Source: JASHVB01 sp035523995 (GTDB taxonomy: Bacteria > Pseudomonadota > Alphaproteobacteria > Acetobacterales > Acetobacteraceae). Taken from it: a DNA stretch of 64,000 nucleotides. The stretch covers positions 14,518 through 78,517 of the forward strand of contig DATKPQ010000193.1 in NCBI GenBank assembly GCA_035523995.1, read 5' to 3'. Of the stretch, positions 40,074 through 47,691 are shown piece by piece. How positions within the stretch are numbered: position 1 is the first letter of the stretch; each line of letters begins with the position of its first letter. Below the pieces are notes generated by a model, which ran no database searches, was not told the origin of the DNA, and saw nothing but the letters and a program-made list of their open reading frames with translations. Both the position numbers and the translations under genes were made by a program.

Positions 40074-40303
40074 GGGTCGCCCCTCCCGTTTGTTGGTGCA
40101 GCGAAGCGCCCGGCTGCGCCGCGGTCAAGCGCTCACGGCCGATCTTCGCGCCTCAGAAGTGCAGCCATATTGCAGTTACGAAACGCAACGAGGGTTTGGT
40201 ACCGTCCGCTTCGCATACGCTTGCGAAGAGAACGGACACGCGAACCGCCTGCCGAATAGGTCGACCGGCCCTTGCCCATGGTGCCGGCCCATTATCTGAT
40301 TCG

Positions 40304-40339
40304 GGTCTTCCGGCAATCGTGTGGGTGATTTGGCCAGGA
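40304..40339 (+). repeat. Outer inverted repeat, left arm
   Basis: Begins GGTCTTCCGGCAATCGTGTG and ends TTGGCCAGGA; 35 of 36 bases match the reverse complement of 41108-41143. Confidence 0.95.
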
Positions 40340-40568
40340 TGAGGGCAGAAGCGGCGTCTACAGTCCACGCTTATTAAGCAGACCAAATTCTGAAATCGGC
40401 GATACGCCTGTAACGCTACAGGCGTCATGCCAACAAACTCCCCGATAGACGGTTCCACGGCCCCCTGTTGGCGCGCTCATGCGCCAAACGCACGGCACAT
40501 GACCGCATTGCACCATGGCATATCGACACTTTGGCAAGCTTTTCCCTGCACTATACGATTTAGAAAAT

Positions 40569-40600
40569 GGAACCGCGGATGAACGCAAATGAACGCAGAT
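40569..40600 (+). repeat. Inner inverted repeat, left arm (contains the GxxExxY start codon)
   Basis: Begins GGAACCGCGGATGAACGC and ends ATGAACGCAGAT; 30 of 32 bases match the reverse complement of 41005-41036. The direct ATGAACGC repeat inside each arm supplies several in-register ATGs, including the one at 40589. Confidence 0.95.
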
Positions 40601-40972
40601 GATTCGGTGTTGAACCGTATCTCTCGGGGTACCATCGGCTGTGCGCTGACGGTGGCCAATACGCTGGGCTGCGGCTTTCTGGAAAAGGCCTGTGAAAATG
40701 AGCTGACGCACGAATTGCGTCGGGCCGGACTTGCCGCCCGCCAGCAGGCCGGCGTGACGGTGCGATACGGCAGCATCGCGGTGGGACAGTATATCGCCGA
40801 CCTGTTGATTGAGCAGGAAGTTGCGGTTGAACTGAAGGCAGTCCGCGCATTGGACAATGCACATCGTGCGCAATGCATGAACTTCCTTCGGGCGAGCGGG
40901 TTGCGTTCATGTCTGCCGCTGAACTTTGGTCGGCCGCTGCTCGAGATCCGGCGTCTGGTCTGGCGGTTGTAA
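40589..40972 (+). CDS. GxxExxY family protein (PD-(D/E)XK nuclease-like)
   Basis: A 127-residue protein. It has the family start SRGTIGCALTVANTLGCGFL followed by EKACENELTHELRRAGL; the naming motif GxxExxY is present as GFLEKAC, with Cys in place of the Tyr. The second half has the PD-(D/E)XK-type core: the Asp in GQYIADLLIEQEVAVELKAV and the ExK as VELKA, then QCMNFLRASGLRSCLPLNFG. Activity is unproven for the family. The start codon sits inside the inner inverted repeat; an ATG at 40598 is in another frame. No partner gene is adjacent. Confidence 0.88.
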   Translation: MNADDSVLNRISRGTIGCALTVANTLGCGFLEKACENELTHELRRAGLAARQQAGVTVRYGSIAVGQYIADLLIEQEVAVELKAVRALDNAHRAQCMNFLRASGLRSCLPLNFGRPLLEIRRLVWRL

Positions 40973-41004
40973 AGGATGCGTCACGACCGCGGACGGAAGG
41001 TGCC

Positions 41005-41036
41005 ATCTGCGTTCATTGGCGTTCATCTGCGGTTCC
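41005..41036 (-). repeat. Inner inverted repeat, right arm
   Basis: Reverse complement of the left inner arm with two mismatches; begins 32 bases after the GxxExxY stop. Confidence 0.95.
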
Positions 41037-41107
41037 GAATCGCATGCGATGCCGGACGCGTCCTCGGCGATCGCATGCGCCCCCCTTGCGGCGTTTCCCC
41101 CCGTTGG

Positions 41108-41143
41108 TCCTGGCCAAATCGCCCACACGATTGCCGGAAGACC
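41108..41143 (-). repeat. Outer inverted repeat, right arm
   Basis: Reverse complement of 40304-40339 with a single mismatch. Sequence from here to 41420 has no supported gene apart from the promoter region of the next unit. Confidence 0.95.
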
Positions 41144-41420
41144 TATCGCTACGAGTGTGTCCGTCAGGCGTGGGACTGAATATGTCGTGTTTGGTTCTTC
41201 CGAGTCAGCCGACCGTCTGGCCGACCCTGGAGCTCGCAGCCGCGCACCTCGAAGACGTGTGAGCATGCCGATCCGTGGCGTCCACGGCCACCGCCTTGAT
41301 TGCCCGCCCCAATTCGGCAGTCATCCTGGCAACATCAGGCGTCACGGCCCCGCACTCGCTTGGTCAACCCAGCGATCGCGCCTATCGTCACGCAGATCAA
41401 TCCACATCGAAGGAAACGTC

Positions 41421-42284
41421 ATGACCCCGCCCGATCGCCTGCGCGCCTTGTTGGCCGAACCCGGCTTCGTCGTCATGCCTTCGGTGTGGGACGGCATCAC
41501 GGCGAAACTCTCCGCCGCCGCCGGATTCAAGAGCGCCTTCCTGTCCGGTTCCTGCGTCGCCGCAAGCCGCCTCGGCGGCCCGGACCTCGATCTGCTCTCG
41601 TTCGCCGAAATGTTCGATTCCTTCAACATGGTGCACGGCGCCGCGCCCGACCTGCTGATCCTGGCGGACGGCGACCACGGTTACGGCAACGCCATGAACG
41701 TGCAGCGCACGGTGCGCGCCTACGGACGTGCCGGCGCCGCCGCGATCCTGATCGAGGACAAGATCACGCCGCGCGCCCTCACCGCCGCCGGCAAGCCCTG
41801 CCTGCCGCACGAGGAAGCCCGCATGAAAATCCGCGCCGCAGTTGAAGCGGCAAAGGACTCCGGCATCCTCATCCTCGCTCGCACCGATTGCCGTCCCACG
41901 CAAGGCATCGACGAAGCCGTGCGCCGCATCGAGATGTACGTCCGCGAAGGCGCCGACATCCTGTTCCTCGATTCCCCCGCCGACGACAACGAAATCCACC
42001 GCGCGATCGAAGCCGCGTCCGGCCGTCCCTCTTTCGTGGTTCTGTCGCCAGGCGCCCCGCGCGCGACGCCGTCGCAGACGGAAGCCGCCGCGCTTGGCTT
42101 CAAGATCGGCACCTATCCCACCGCCATGCTGTCTCCGTCCATCGCCGGCATACACGCCGGACTGGCCGCGATCCGCGCCGGGGAAGCCGAGGCCGCCAGC
42201 GCCATGGCGCCCGCGGAATTGAGGAAGGTCCTGGGCTACGCGGAGTACGATACGCACGCCAAACGTTTCATCGTCGGCGGCTGA
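41421..42284 (+). CDS. Isocitrate lyase/PEP mutase family protein
   Basis: A 287-residue TIM-barrel enzyme of the ICL/PEPM superfamily, which makes or breaks C-C or C-P bonds next to a carboxylate. ATG 41421 has AAGGAAACGTC upstream. Features: VMPSVWDGITAKLSAAAGFK, FLSGSCVAASRLGG, metal-binding LADGDHGYGNAMNV, and IEDKITPRA; the usual KKCGH loop of isocitrate and methylisocitrate lyases is not present (TAAGKPCLPHEEA). This suits oxaloacetate decarboxylase or carboxyphosphonoenolpyruvate-mutase-like members. It is 12 bases from the enoyl-CoA hydratase gene and is the first gene of the catabolic island. Confidence 0.85.
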   Translation: MTPPDRLRALLAEPGFVVMPSVWDGITAKLSAAAGFKSAFLSGSCVAASRLGGPDLDLLSFAEMFDSFNMVHGAAPDLLILADGDHGYGNAMNVQRTVRAYGRAGAAAILIEDKITPRALTAAGKPCLPHEEARMKIRAAVEAAKDSGILILARTDCRPTQGIDEAVRRIEMYVREGADILFLDSPADDNEIHRAIEAASGRPSFVVLSPGAPRATPSQTEAAALGFKIGTYPTAMLSPSIAGIHAGLAAIRAGEAEAASAMAPAELRKVLGYAEYDTHAKRFIVGG

Positions 42285-42296
42285 AAGGCGTTTGCT

Positions 42297-43022
42297 ATGG
42301 ATGACGTGTTGCTGGCGGAAGATCGCGGCCCGGTGCGGCTGCTGACCCTGAACCGCCCCGCCAAATTGAATGCGCTGAACGCCGAGCTGGTGCATGCGCT
42401 GACCGATGCGTTGCAGGCCGCGCAGGCCGACGACGCAGTGTCAGTCGTGGTGCTGGCCGGTGCCGGCCGGGCGTTCTGTGCCGGCGCCGATACCTCGGTG
42501 CCGCGGCCGTTGACCACCGAGAACCGCCCGAACCTGATCCGCCACGGCGACGCCAACATCGCATTGACCAAATTGCTGGCCCGCGTGGACAAGCCGATCA
42601 TCGCGGCGGTGCACGGCTATGCGCTGGGCGCCGGCTGCGGCCTGGCGCTGGGCGGTGATCTCACAGTGGCCGCCGAAAGCGCACGCTTCGGCTATCCGGA
42701 ACTGCGCGCCGGCCTGACCGCCTCGACCGTGACAGCGCAGGCGGTACACCTGATGGGACGCAAGGTCGCGTTCGAGCTGCTGACGTTGTGCGACAACATG
42801 CTGCCGCAGCGTGCCTATGAACTCGGCTTGGTGAACAAGGTGGTTCCGGACGATCAATTGCTCGATGCCGCCATCGCGATGGCGGAGAAGCTCGCAGGTT
42901 GGAACAAGGAATTCCTCTGGCAGACGAAACGCACGTTCCATCGTGCGGCGTCCCTGTCACCGGAGCAAGCGCTGGAAATGGCGCGCGATGTGGCTGTCAT
43001 GATGGGACGGATCCCTGGCTGA
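42297..43022 (+). CDS. Enoyl-CoA hydratase/isomerase family protein
   Basis: A 241-residue crotonase. The CoA-binding and oxyanion segments are LTLNRPAKLNALNAELVHAL, GAGRAFCAGADTS and VHGYALGAGCGLALGGDLTV. The first catalytic Glu position of hydratases is occupied within GYALGAGCGLAL, and the second region is ARFGYPELRAGLTAS, which keeps Glu of the PEL motif. Likely hydrates or isomerises an acyl-CoA formed in ring degradation by the genes downstream. It follows the ICL-family gene in one transcript and ends 44 bases before the shared promoter motif of the next unit. Confidence 0.87.
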   Translation: MDDVLLAEDRGPVRLLTLNRPAKLNALNAELVHALTDALQAAQADDAVSVVVLAGAGRAFCAGADTSVPRPLTTENRPNLIRHGDANIALTKLLARVDKPIIAAVHGYALGAGCGLALGGDLTVAAESARFGYPELRAGLTASTVTAQAVHLMGRKVAFELLTLCDNMLPQRAYELGLVNKVVPDDQLLDAAIAMAEKLAGWNKEFLWQTKRTFHRAASLSPEQALEMARDVAVMMGRIPG

Positions 43023-43065
43023 CCGCCGGCGGGCCGGTCGCGGTCTGGGTCAGCCGATCGTGAAG

Positions 43066-43083
43066 TAGTTGAGACATAAGATA
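43066..43083 (+). promoter_or_regulatory. Shared 18-bp motif, copy A
   Basis: TAGTTGAGACATAAGATA differs from copy B (52904-52921) at two of 18 positions. It lies 50 bases before the ATG of the cyclase-family gene. It continues into ATCTCGG, making an imperfect palindrome GAGACATAAGATATCTC. Candidate binding site for the MarR regulator or a promoter core. Confidence 0.55.
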
Positions 43084-43132
43084 TCTCGGTCTAGGCTGCC
43101 GCGTAGGGCAGGCCGTAAAACGGAGGGGTGCG

Positions 43133-43915
43133 ATGGCAGCGGGGATTCTGGCGGCGCTGGCGGAAGCGTTGGCATCCGGTTCGGTGGCAGTGATCGACCT
43201 TGCACAGCCGCTCGAACCCGGCACCCCGATCATCAGCCTGCCGCCCCAGTTCGGCCAGTCCGCGCCATTTCGGATGGAACGAATTTCCGATTACGACGAT
43301 CGCGGCCCCGCCTGGGCGTGGAGCAATCTCTCGCTTGGCGAACACACCGGGACGCATTTCGACGCCCCTGTGCACTGGATCACCGGCAAGAACCTGCCGA
43401 ACAATGCGCTGGACACCATCGAATCCCGCCGCCTGGTCGCACCCGCCAACGTCATCGACTGCACCGCCGCCTGCGATGCCGACGCCGATTTCCTGCTCAC
43501 CCCGGAAGGCATCCAGGCCTGGGAATCGCAGCACGGCAAGATCGAGCAGGGAAGCTGGGTATTGCTCCACAGCGGCTGGTCGCGCCGCAAGGACGCGGCG
43601 TCGTTCCTGAATGCCGATGACAACGGCGCGCACTCGCCCGGCCCGTCGCCGGAGGCGGTAACGTTCCTCGTGAAAGAACGCGACGTGATCGGCTTCGGCA
43701 CCGAATGCGTCGGCACCGATGCCGGCCAGGCATTTCGCTTCGATCCGCCGTTCCCCTGCCACGCCGGCATGCACGGCGCCAACAAGTTCGGCCTGGCGAG
43801 TTTGACCAATCTCGACAAGCTACCGCCCAAGGGCGCGATCCTGATCACCGCCCCGTTGAAGATCGCCGGCGGCACCGGCAGTCCGCTGCGCGTGCTGGCG
43901 CTGGTGGCGCACTGA
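43133..43915 (+). CDS. Cyclase-family amidohydrolase, isatin-hydrolase/kynurenine-formamidase-like
   Basis: A 260-residue metal-dependent hydrolase of the PF04199 family. The diagnostic motif HxGTHxDxPxH is present as EHTGTHFDAPVHWITG; further family features are VIDLAQPLEPGTPI, GSWVLLHSGWSRRKDA and GFGTECVGTDAGQAF. Known members open the lactam of isatin to isatinate or hydrolyse N-formylkynurenine. Because a 2-oxoacid oxidoreductase and a Rieske dioxygenase follow at once, isatin hydrolysis is my preferred reading. It begins the operon that runs to 51743 and has copy A of the shared motif upstream. Confidence 0.85.
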   Translation: MAAGILAALAEALASGSVAVIDLAQPLEPGTPIISLPPQFGQSAPFRMERISDYDDRGPAWAWSNLSLGEHTGTHFDAPVHWITGKNLPNNALDTIESRRLVAPANVIDCTAACDADADFLLTPEGIQAWESQHGKIEQGSWVLLHSGWSRRKDAASFLNADDNGAHSPGPSPEAVTFLVKERDVIGFGTECVGTDAGQAFRFDPPFPCHAGMHGANKFGLASLTNLDKLPPKGAILITAPLKIAGGTGSPLRVLALVAH

Positions 43916-43930
43916 TGGTGGCGGACCTTC

Positions 43931-44026
43931 ATGTCATTGCGAGGAGCGAAGCGACGAAGCAACCCCGGTCACGCGTACGAGAACGTGACCGAGGTTGCTT
44001 CGTCGTTCCGCGTCTCGCAATGACAT
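43931..44026. repeat. REP-like palindromic intergenic repeat, copy 5 (complete)
   Basis: Left arm ATGTCATTGCGAGGAGCGAA..., right arm ...TCTCGCAATGACAT, with an internal CGGTCACG...CGTGACCG stem. It fills the gap between the cyclase-family gene and iorA and ends 13 bases before the iorA ATG. Confidence 0.95.
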
Positions 44027-44039
44027 CGGGACACCGCTG

Positions 44040-46154
44040 ATGGCCGAACGATCCTTTCGCAAGGAAGTACAGCAGCTCCGCCTCGGCGCGGGGGAGGAAT
44101 TCCGCGGCGAAGGCATCCTCGCGGTCACCAAGGCACTGCTGCAATCCGGCGTATCCTACGTCGCCGGCTACCAGGGCGCCCCGATCTCCCACCTGATGGA
44201 CGTGCTCGCCGACGCCGAGGACATCCTCGACGAACTCGGCGTCCATTTCGAAGCCTCCGCCAGCGAGGCCGCCGCCGCGGCAACCCTGGCCGCATCGGTC
44301 AACTACCCGCTGCGCGGTGCCGTCACCTGGAAATCCACCGCCGGCACCAACGTCGCCGCCGATGCTCTGTCCAACCTGGCATCCGGCGGCGTAACCGGCG
44401 GCGCGCTGATCGTCATCGGTGAGGACTACGGCGAGGGCAGCTCCATCATGCAGGAGCGCACCCATGCCTACGCCATGAAATCGCAGATCTGGCTGCTCGA
44501 TCCCCGCCCCAATCTCCCGACCATTGTGAACATGGTGGAGAAGGGCTTCGAACTGTCCGAAGCGTCCCTCACGCCGGTCATGCTGGAGGTTCGCATCCGC
44601 GCCTGCCACGTACACGGCCGATTCACCGCCAAGGACAACGTGCGACCAACGTTCGGGCTGAAGGATGCGATGGAGAACCCGCGCCGCGACGTCAGCCGCA
44701 TCGTCCTGCCCCCCGCAAGCTATACGCAAGAGCAGGAAAAGATCAGGGAACGGCTGCCGGCCGCGAAGAAGTTCATCGTCGAGAACAAGCTGAACGAAGT
44801 GTTCAACGACGGAGCGCAGGATTTCGGCATCATCCTGCAAGGCGGCATGTACAATGGCCTGATCCGCGCGCTGCAGTTGATGGGCCTCTCGGACGCATTC
44901 GGCAACAGTCGTATCCCGCTTTATGTCCTGAACGTCACCTATCCGCTGGTCGATGCGGAAGTCACAAATTTCTGTGCCGGCAAGCGCGCCGTGCTGATGG
45001 TGGAGGAAAGCCAGCCGGAGTTCCTGGAACAAGCCATCAACGTGATTCTGCGCAAGGCGGATTTGCAAACCAAGGTGCATGGCAAGGACATGCTGACCAT
45101 GGCGGGCGAGTACACCGCCTCCGTCATGCGGTCCGGCGTGGAGGCCTTCGTCGGCCGCTACCTGCCCGGCCTGCGCCCCAACACGGCTCAGACGCCCGCG
45201 CCCACGCAGCCGCCGGGCCTGGAAAAACTGGTGCATCCGCGCCCACCCAGCTTTTGCACCGGCTGCCCTGAACGCCCGATCTTCACCGCGATGAAGCTGG
45301 TGGAACGCGAACTGGGCCCGCACCACGTAAGCTGCGATATCGGCTGCCACCTGTTCTCTATTCTGCCGCCGTTCAACATCGGCGCGACGACGATGGGCTA
45401 CGGCCTCGGTTGGGCCGGGGCCGCGGCACTGAATGCGAAGGACTCCAACCGCCGCACCATCAGCGTGATGGGCGATGGCGGGTTCTGGCACAACGGGCTG
45501 GCATCGTCGGTCGGCAACGCGGTGTTCAACAAGACCGATAACGTGCTCGTCGTCGTGGACAACTATTATTCCGCCGCGACCGGCGGCCAGGACCTACTGT
45601 CGTCGCGCGCCAACAGCCGCCGCAACACCGGTAATCCGATTGCGCGCGCGGTGCGCGGCGTTGGCGTGAAATGGGTGCGCGAAATCACCCGCACCTACGA
45701 TGTTGCCCGCATGCGCGATGTCCTGAAGGAAGCGCTGACCACGCGGGAAAAAGGCCCCAAGGTCATCGTCGCTTCATCGGAATGCATGTTGAACCGGCAG
45801 CGGCGCGAGCGCCCCTTGGCGGCGAAGGCTGCGAAGGCCGGCCAGCGCGTCGTGCGTGAACGGTTCGGCGTCGACAGCGACACCTGCACCGGCGATCATT
45901 CCTGCATCCGTTTGTCCGGCTGTCCCTCTTTGACGGTGAAGCCGAACCCCGATCCGCTGCGCCAGGACCCCGTGGCCGCGGTGCAGGACAGTTGCGTCGG
46001 TTGCGGGCTGTGCGGCGAAGTCTCGCATGCCGCGGTGCTGTGCCCGTCCTTCTATCGTGCGCAGGTCGTCACCAATCCCGGGCGATGGGAACGCTGGCGC
46101 GCGCAGATTGCCGCGCGCGTGATCGGCTGGCTGGCACCGGCGGCCCATGCCTGA
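44040..46154 (+). CDS. Indolepyruvate ferredoxin oxidoreductase-like alpha subunit
   Basis: A 704-residue thiamine-diphosphate enzyme that oxidatively decarboxylates an aryl 2-oxoacid to an aryl-CoA, reducing ferredoxin. The pyrimidine-binding half opens GEGILAVTKALLQSGVSYVA and YQGAPISHLMDVL; the ThDP motif is GDGGFWHNGLASSVGNAVFN then VVDNYY. Two iron-sulfur regions are near the C-terminus: CTGDHSCIRLSGCPSLTV and CVGCGLCGEVSHAAVLCPS. Start ATG 44040. It overlaps the beta-subunit gene by eight bases. In this operon the likely substrate is isatinate (2-aminophenylglyoxylate) or an indole-type oxoacid; that is inference. Confidence 0.85.
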   Translation: MAERSFRKEVQQLRLGAGEEFRGEGILAVTKALLQSGVSYVAGYQGAPISHLMDVLADAEDILDELGVHFEASASEAAAAATLAASVNYPLRGAVTWKSTAGTNVAADALSNLASGGVTGGALIVIGEDYGEGSSIMQERTHAYAMKSQIWLLDPRPNLPTIVNMVEKGFELSEASLTPVMLEVRIRACHVHGRFTAKDNVRPTFGLKDAMENPRRDVSRIVLPPASYTQEQEKIRERLPAAKKFIVENKLNEVFNDGAQDFGIILQGGMYNGLIRALQLMGLSDAFGNSRIPLYVLNVTYPLVDAEVTNFCAGKRAVLMVEESQPEFLEQAINVILRKADLQTKVHGKDMLTMAGEYTASVMRSGVEAFVGRYLPGLRPNTAQTPAPTQPPGLEKLVHPRPPSFCTGCPERPIFTAMKLVERELGPHHVSCDIGCHLFSILPPFNIGATTMGYGLGWAGAAALNAKDSNRRTISVMGDGGFWHNGLASSVGNAVFNKTDNVLVVVDNYYSAATGGQDLLSSRANSRRNTGNPIARAVRGVGVKWVREITRTYDVARMRDVLKEALTTREKGPKVIVASSECMLNRQRRERPLAAKAAKAGQRVVRERFGVDSDTCTGDHSCIRLSGCPSLTVKPNPDPLRQDPVAAVQDSCVGCGLCGEVSHAAVLCPSFYRAQVVTNPGRWERWRAQIAARVIGWLAPAAHA

Positions 46155-47691
46155 AGCCCTGCTCCAGCGCGATGCCGCGATCGGCGCCCGCGCGCTGACG
46201 GTGGCGATTCTGGCGATGGGCGGCGAAGGCGGCGGCGTGTTGGCCGACTGGCTGCTGGAAGCGGCCGAGAACAGTGGATTCGTCGGCCAGTCCACATCCG
46301 TGCCGGGCGTGGCGCAGCGCACCGGCGCAACTATCTACTATCTGGAGTTCTTTCCGCTCGCGGAAGCAGCAGGCCAGCAGCCGGTGCTGGCGCTGATGCC
46401 GGCACCCGGCGACGTCGATCTGGTCATCGCATCGGAACTGATGGAAGCAGGGCGGGCAATCCAGCGCGGATTGGTAAGTCCCGAGCGCAGCACGTTCATC
46501 TTTTCCACCCACCGCGTGTTCGCGATGACGGAAAAGATCGCAATGGGCGACGGCCGCGTGGATGCAGACACGCTGTTGGCGACCTGCCGCGGTGCAGCGC
46601 GGCAGGTGGTCGCGACGGACATGCAGGCGCTCGCCGAGGCTCATGGTGCGCATCTCAGCGCGGTGCTGCTAGGGGCGGTGGCGGGATCGGGCGCGCTGCC
46701 GTTGCCGCGGGAAGCGTTCGAAGCTTCGATCCGACACGCGGGCGTTGGCGTCGAGGCAAGCCTTGCAGCGTTCGGCGCAGGGTTTGAAGCGTCAGCGAGC
46801 GAAGGGACGGTCGAAAGCAAGGACCTCCCCCTCGCCTTGTGGGAAGGGGGCGGCGGGACGGGTTCTCGTACCTCCAACCCTTCGAGTGAAGGTCCCCTCC
46901 CCGCAACTCCCTCCCGCAAGGGGGGTCTTCCTTCTCTATCCCCAGCCACCGCGGATGCCATCATCGCCGAGGGCGAACGCCGTCTGATCGACTATCAGGA
47001 TGCGGCCTACGCGCGCTTATACCGCGATCGGTTGAACCGACTGAACCTCAGCGGCGAACTGCTCCAAGAAACCGCGCGCCACCTCGCCTTGTGGATGAGC
47101 TATGAAGACACGATCCGTGTCGCCGATTTGAAAACCCGCGCCAGCCGGCTTGCGCGCGTGCGTGCCGAGGTGCGGGTCAAGCCGGATCAGGTGCTGCGCG
47201 TTACCGAATTCATGCATCCGCGCGTGCAGGAGGTGGCCGACACGTTGCCTGCCCCGCTCGGCCGGTTTCTGCTGCGCTCCGGCCCGCTGCGCCGCTTCGT
47301 CGAGCGGATGACCGCGCGTGGCCGACATATAGAAACCACGTCCGTCGGAGGGTTCCTGCTGCTGCGCGTCATTGCATCGCTGCGCCGGATCCGGCGCGCC
47401 ACACTGCGTTATGTCGAAGAGCAGGAGAGGATCGAGGCGTGGCTGGGGCGGATCGCGGCGGTGAAGGATCGCGATGCCGACCTGGCATTGGCGATCGCGC
47501 GCTGCCAGCGGCTGGTGAAGGGCTATGGCGACACGCATGCGCGCGGCTGGGCGAATTTCCAGTGCGTGATGGCGCAAGCCGATCGCCTGGCCGACACGCC
47601 GGGGGCCGCGGCGCGGGTGACGGCGCTGTGCGATGCGGCGTTGGCGGACGAAAGCGGCCACGCACTGACCAAGGCTTTGGAGGCCGCATGA
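46147..47691 (+). CDS. Indolepyruvate oxidoreductase-like beta subunit with DUF6537-type extension
   Basis: A 514-residue partner of the alpha subunit. Residues 17-210 are the gamma/beta domain of 2-oxoacid:ferredoxin oxidoreductases (VAILAMGGEGGGVLADWLLE, QSTSVPGVAQRTGATIYYLE, DLVIASELMEAGRAIQRG). The C-terminal half (IDYQDAAYARLYRDRLNRL, RLARVRAEVRVKPDQVLRVT) is the DUF6537-type helical region seen in long aryl-IOR proteins. Residues about 223-267 are low-complexity Pro/Gly/Ser sequence that looks like an inserted repeat. Its TGA overlaps the next ATG (ATGA), so translation is coupled to the Rieske alpha gene. Confidence 0.85.
   Translation: MPEALLQRDAAIGARALTVAILAMGGEGGGVLADWLLEAAENSGFVGQSTSVPGVAQRTGATIYYLEFFPLAEAAGQQPVLALMPAPGDVDLVIASELMEAGRAIQRGLVSPERSTFIFSTHRVFAMTEKIAMGDGRVDADTLLATCRGAARQVVATDMQALAEAHGAHLSAVLLGAVAGSGALPLPREAFEASIRHAGVGVEASLAAFGAGFEASASEGTVESKDLPLALWEGGGGTGSRTSNPSSEGPLPATPSRKGGLPSLSPATADAIIAEGERRLIDYQDAAYARLYRDRLNRLNLSGELLQETARHLALWMSYEDTIRVADLKTRASRLARVRAEVRVKPDQVLRVTEFMHPRVQEVADTLPAPLGRFLLRSGPLRRFVERMTARGRHIETTSVGGFLLLRVIASLRRIRRATLRYVEEQERIEAWLGRIAAVKDRDADLALAIARCQRLVKGYGDTHARGWANFQCVMAQADRLADTPGAAARVTALCDAALADESGHALTKALEAA
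46813..46945 (+). repeat. Palindromic GC-rich repeat inserted in frame within the iorB-like gene
   Basis: The stretch contains CCTCCCCCTCGCCTTGTGGG, GAAGGGGGCGGCGGGAC and a second inverted part CTCCCTCCCGCAAGGGGG, typical of dispersed extragenic palindromes, but here it keeps the reading frame and encodes a Pro/Gly-rich linker. Confidence 0.6.

Larger units (their letters stand above)
40304..41143 (+). mobile_element. Candidate GxxExxY cassette bounded by nested inverted repeats
   Basis: Two pairs of inverted repeats surround one gene. The outer pair (40304-40339 and 41108-41143) is 36 bases with one mismatch; the inner pair (40569-40600 and 41005-41036) is 32 bases with two mismatches. The spacers differ (229 bases on the left, 71 on the right). 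No target-site duplication was found next to the outer pair. Whether this is a mobile element, a regulatory structure or two nested dispersed repeats is open. Confidence 0.5.

Noticed and set aside
40569..41036. Inner inverted repeat as a terminator or attenuator of the GxxExxY gene
   Set aside because: Arms are 404 bases apart and surround the whole gene; each arm alone is not a hairpin followed by a T-run.
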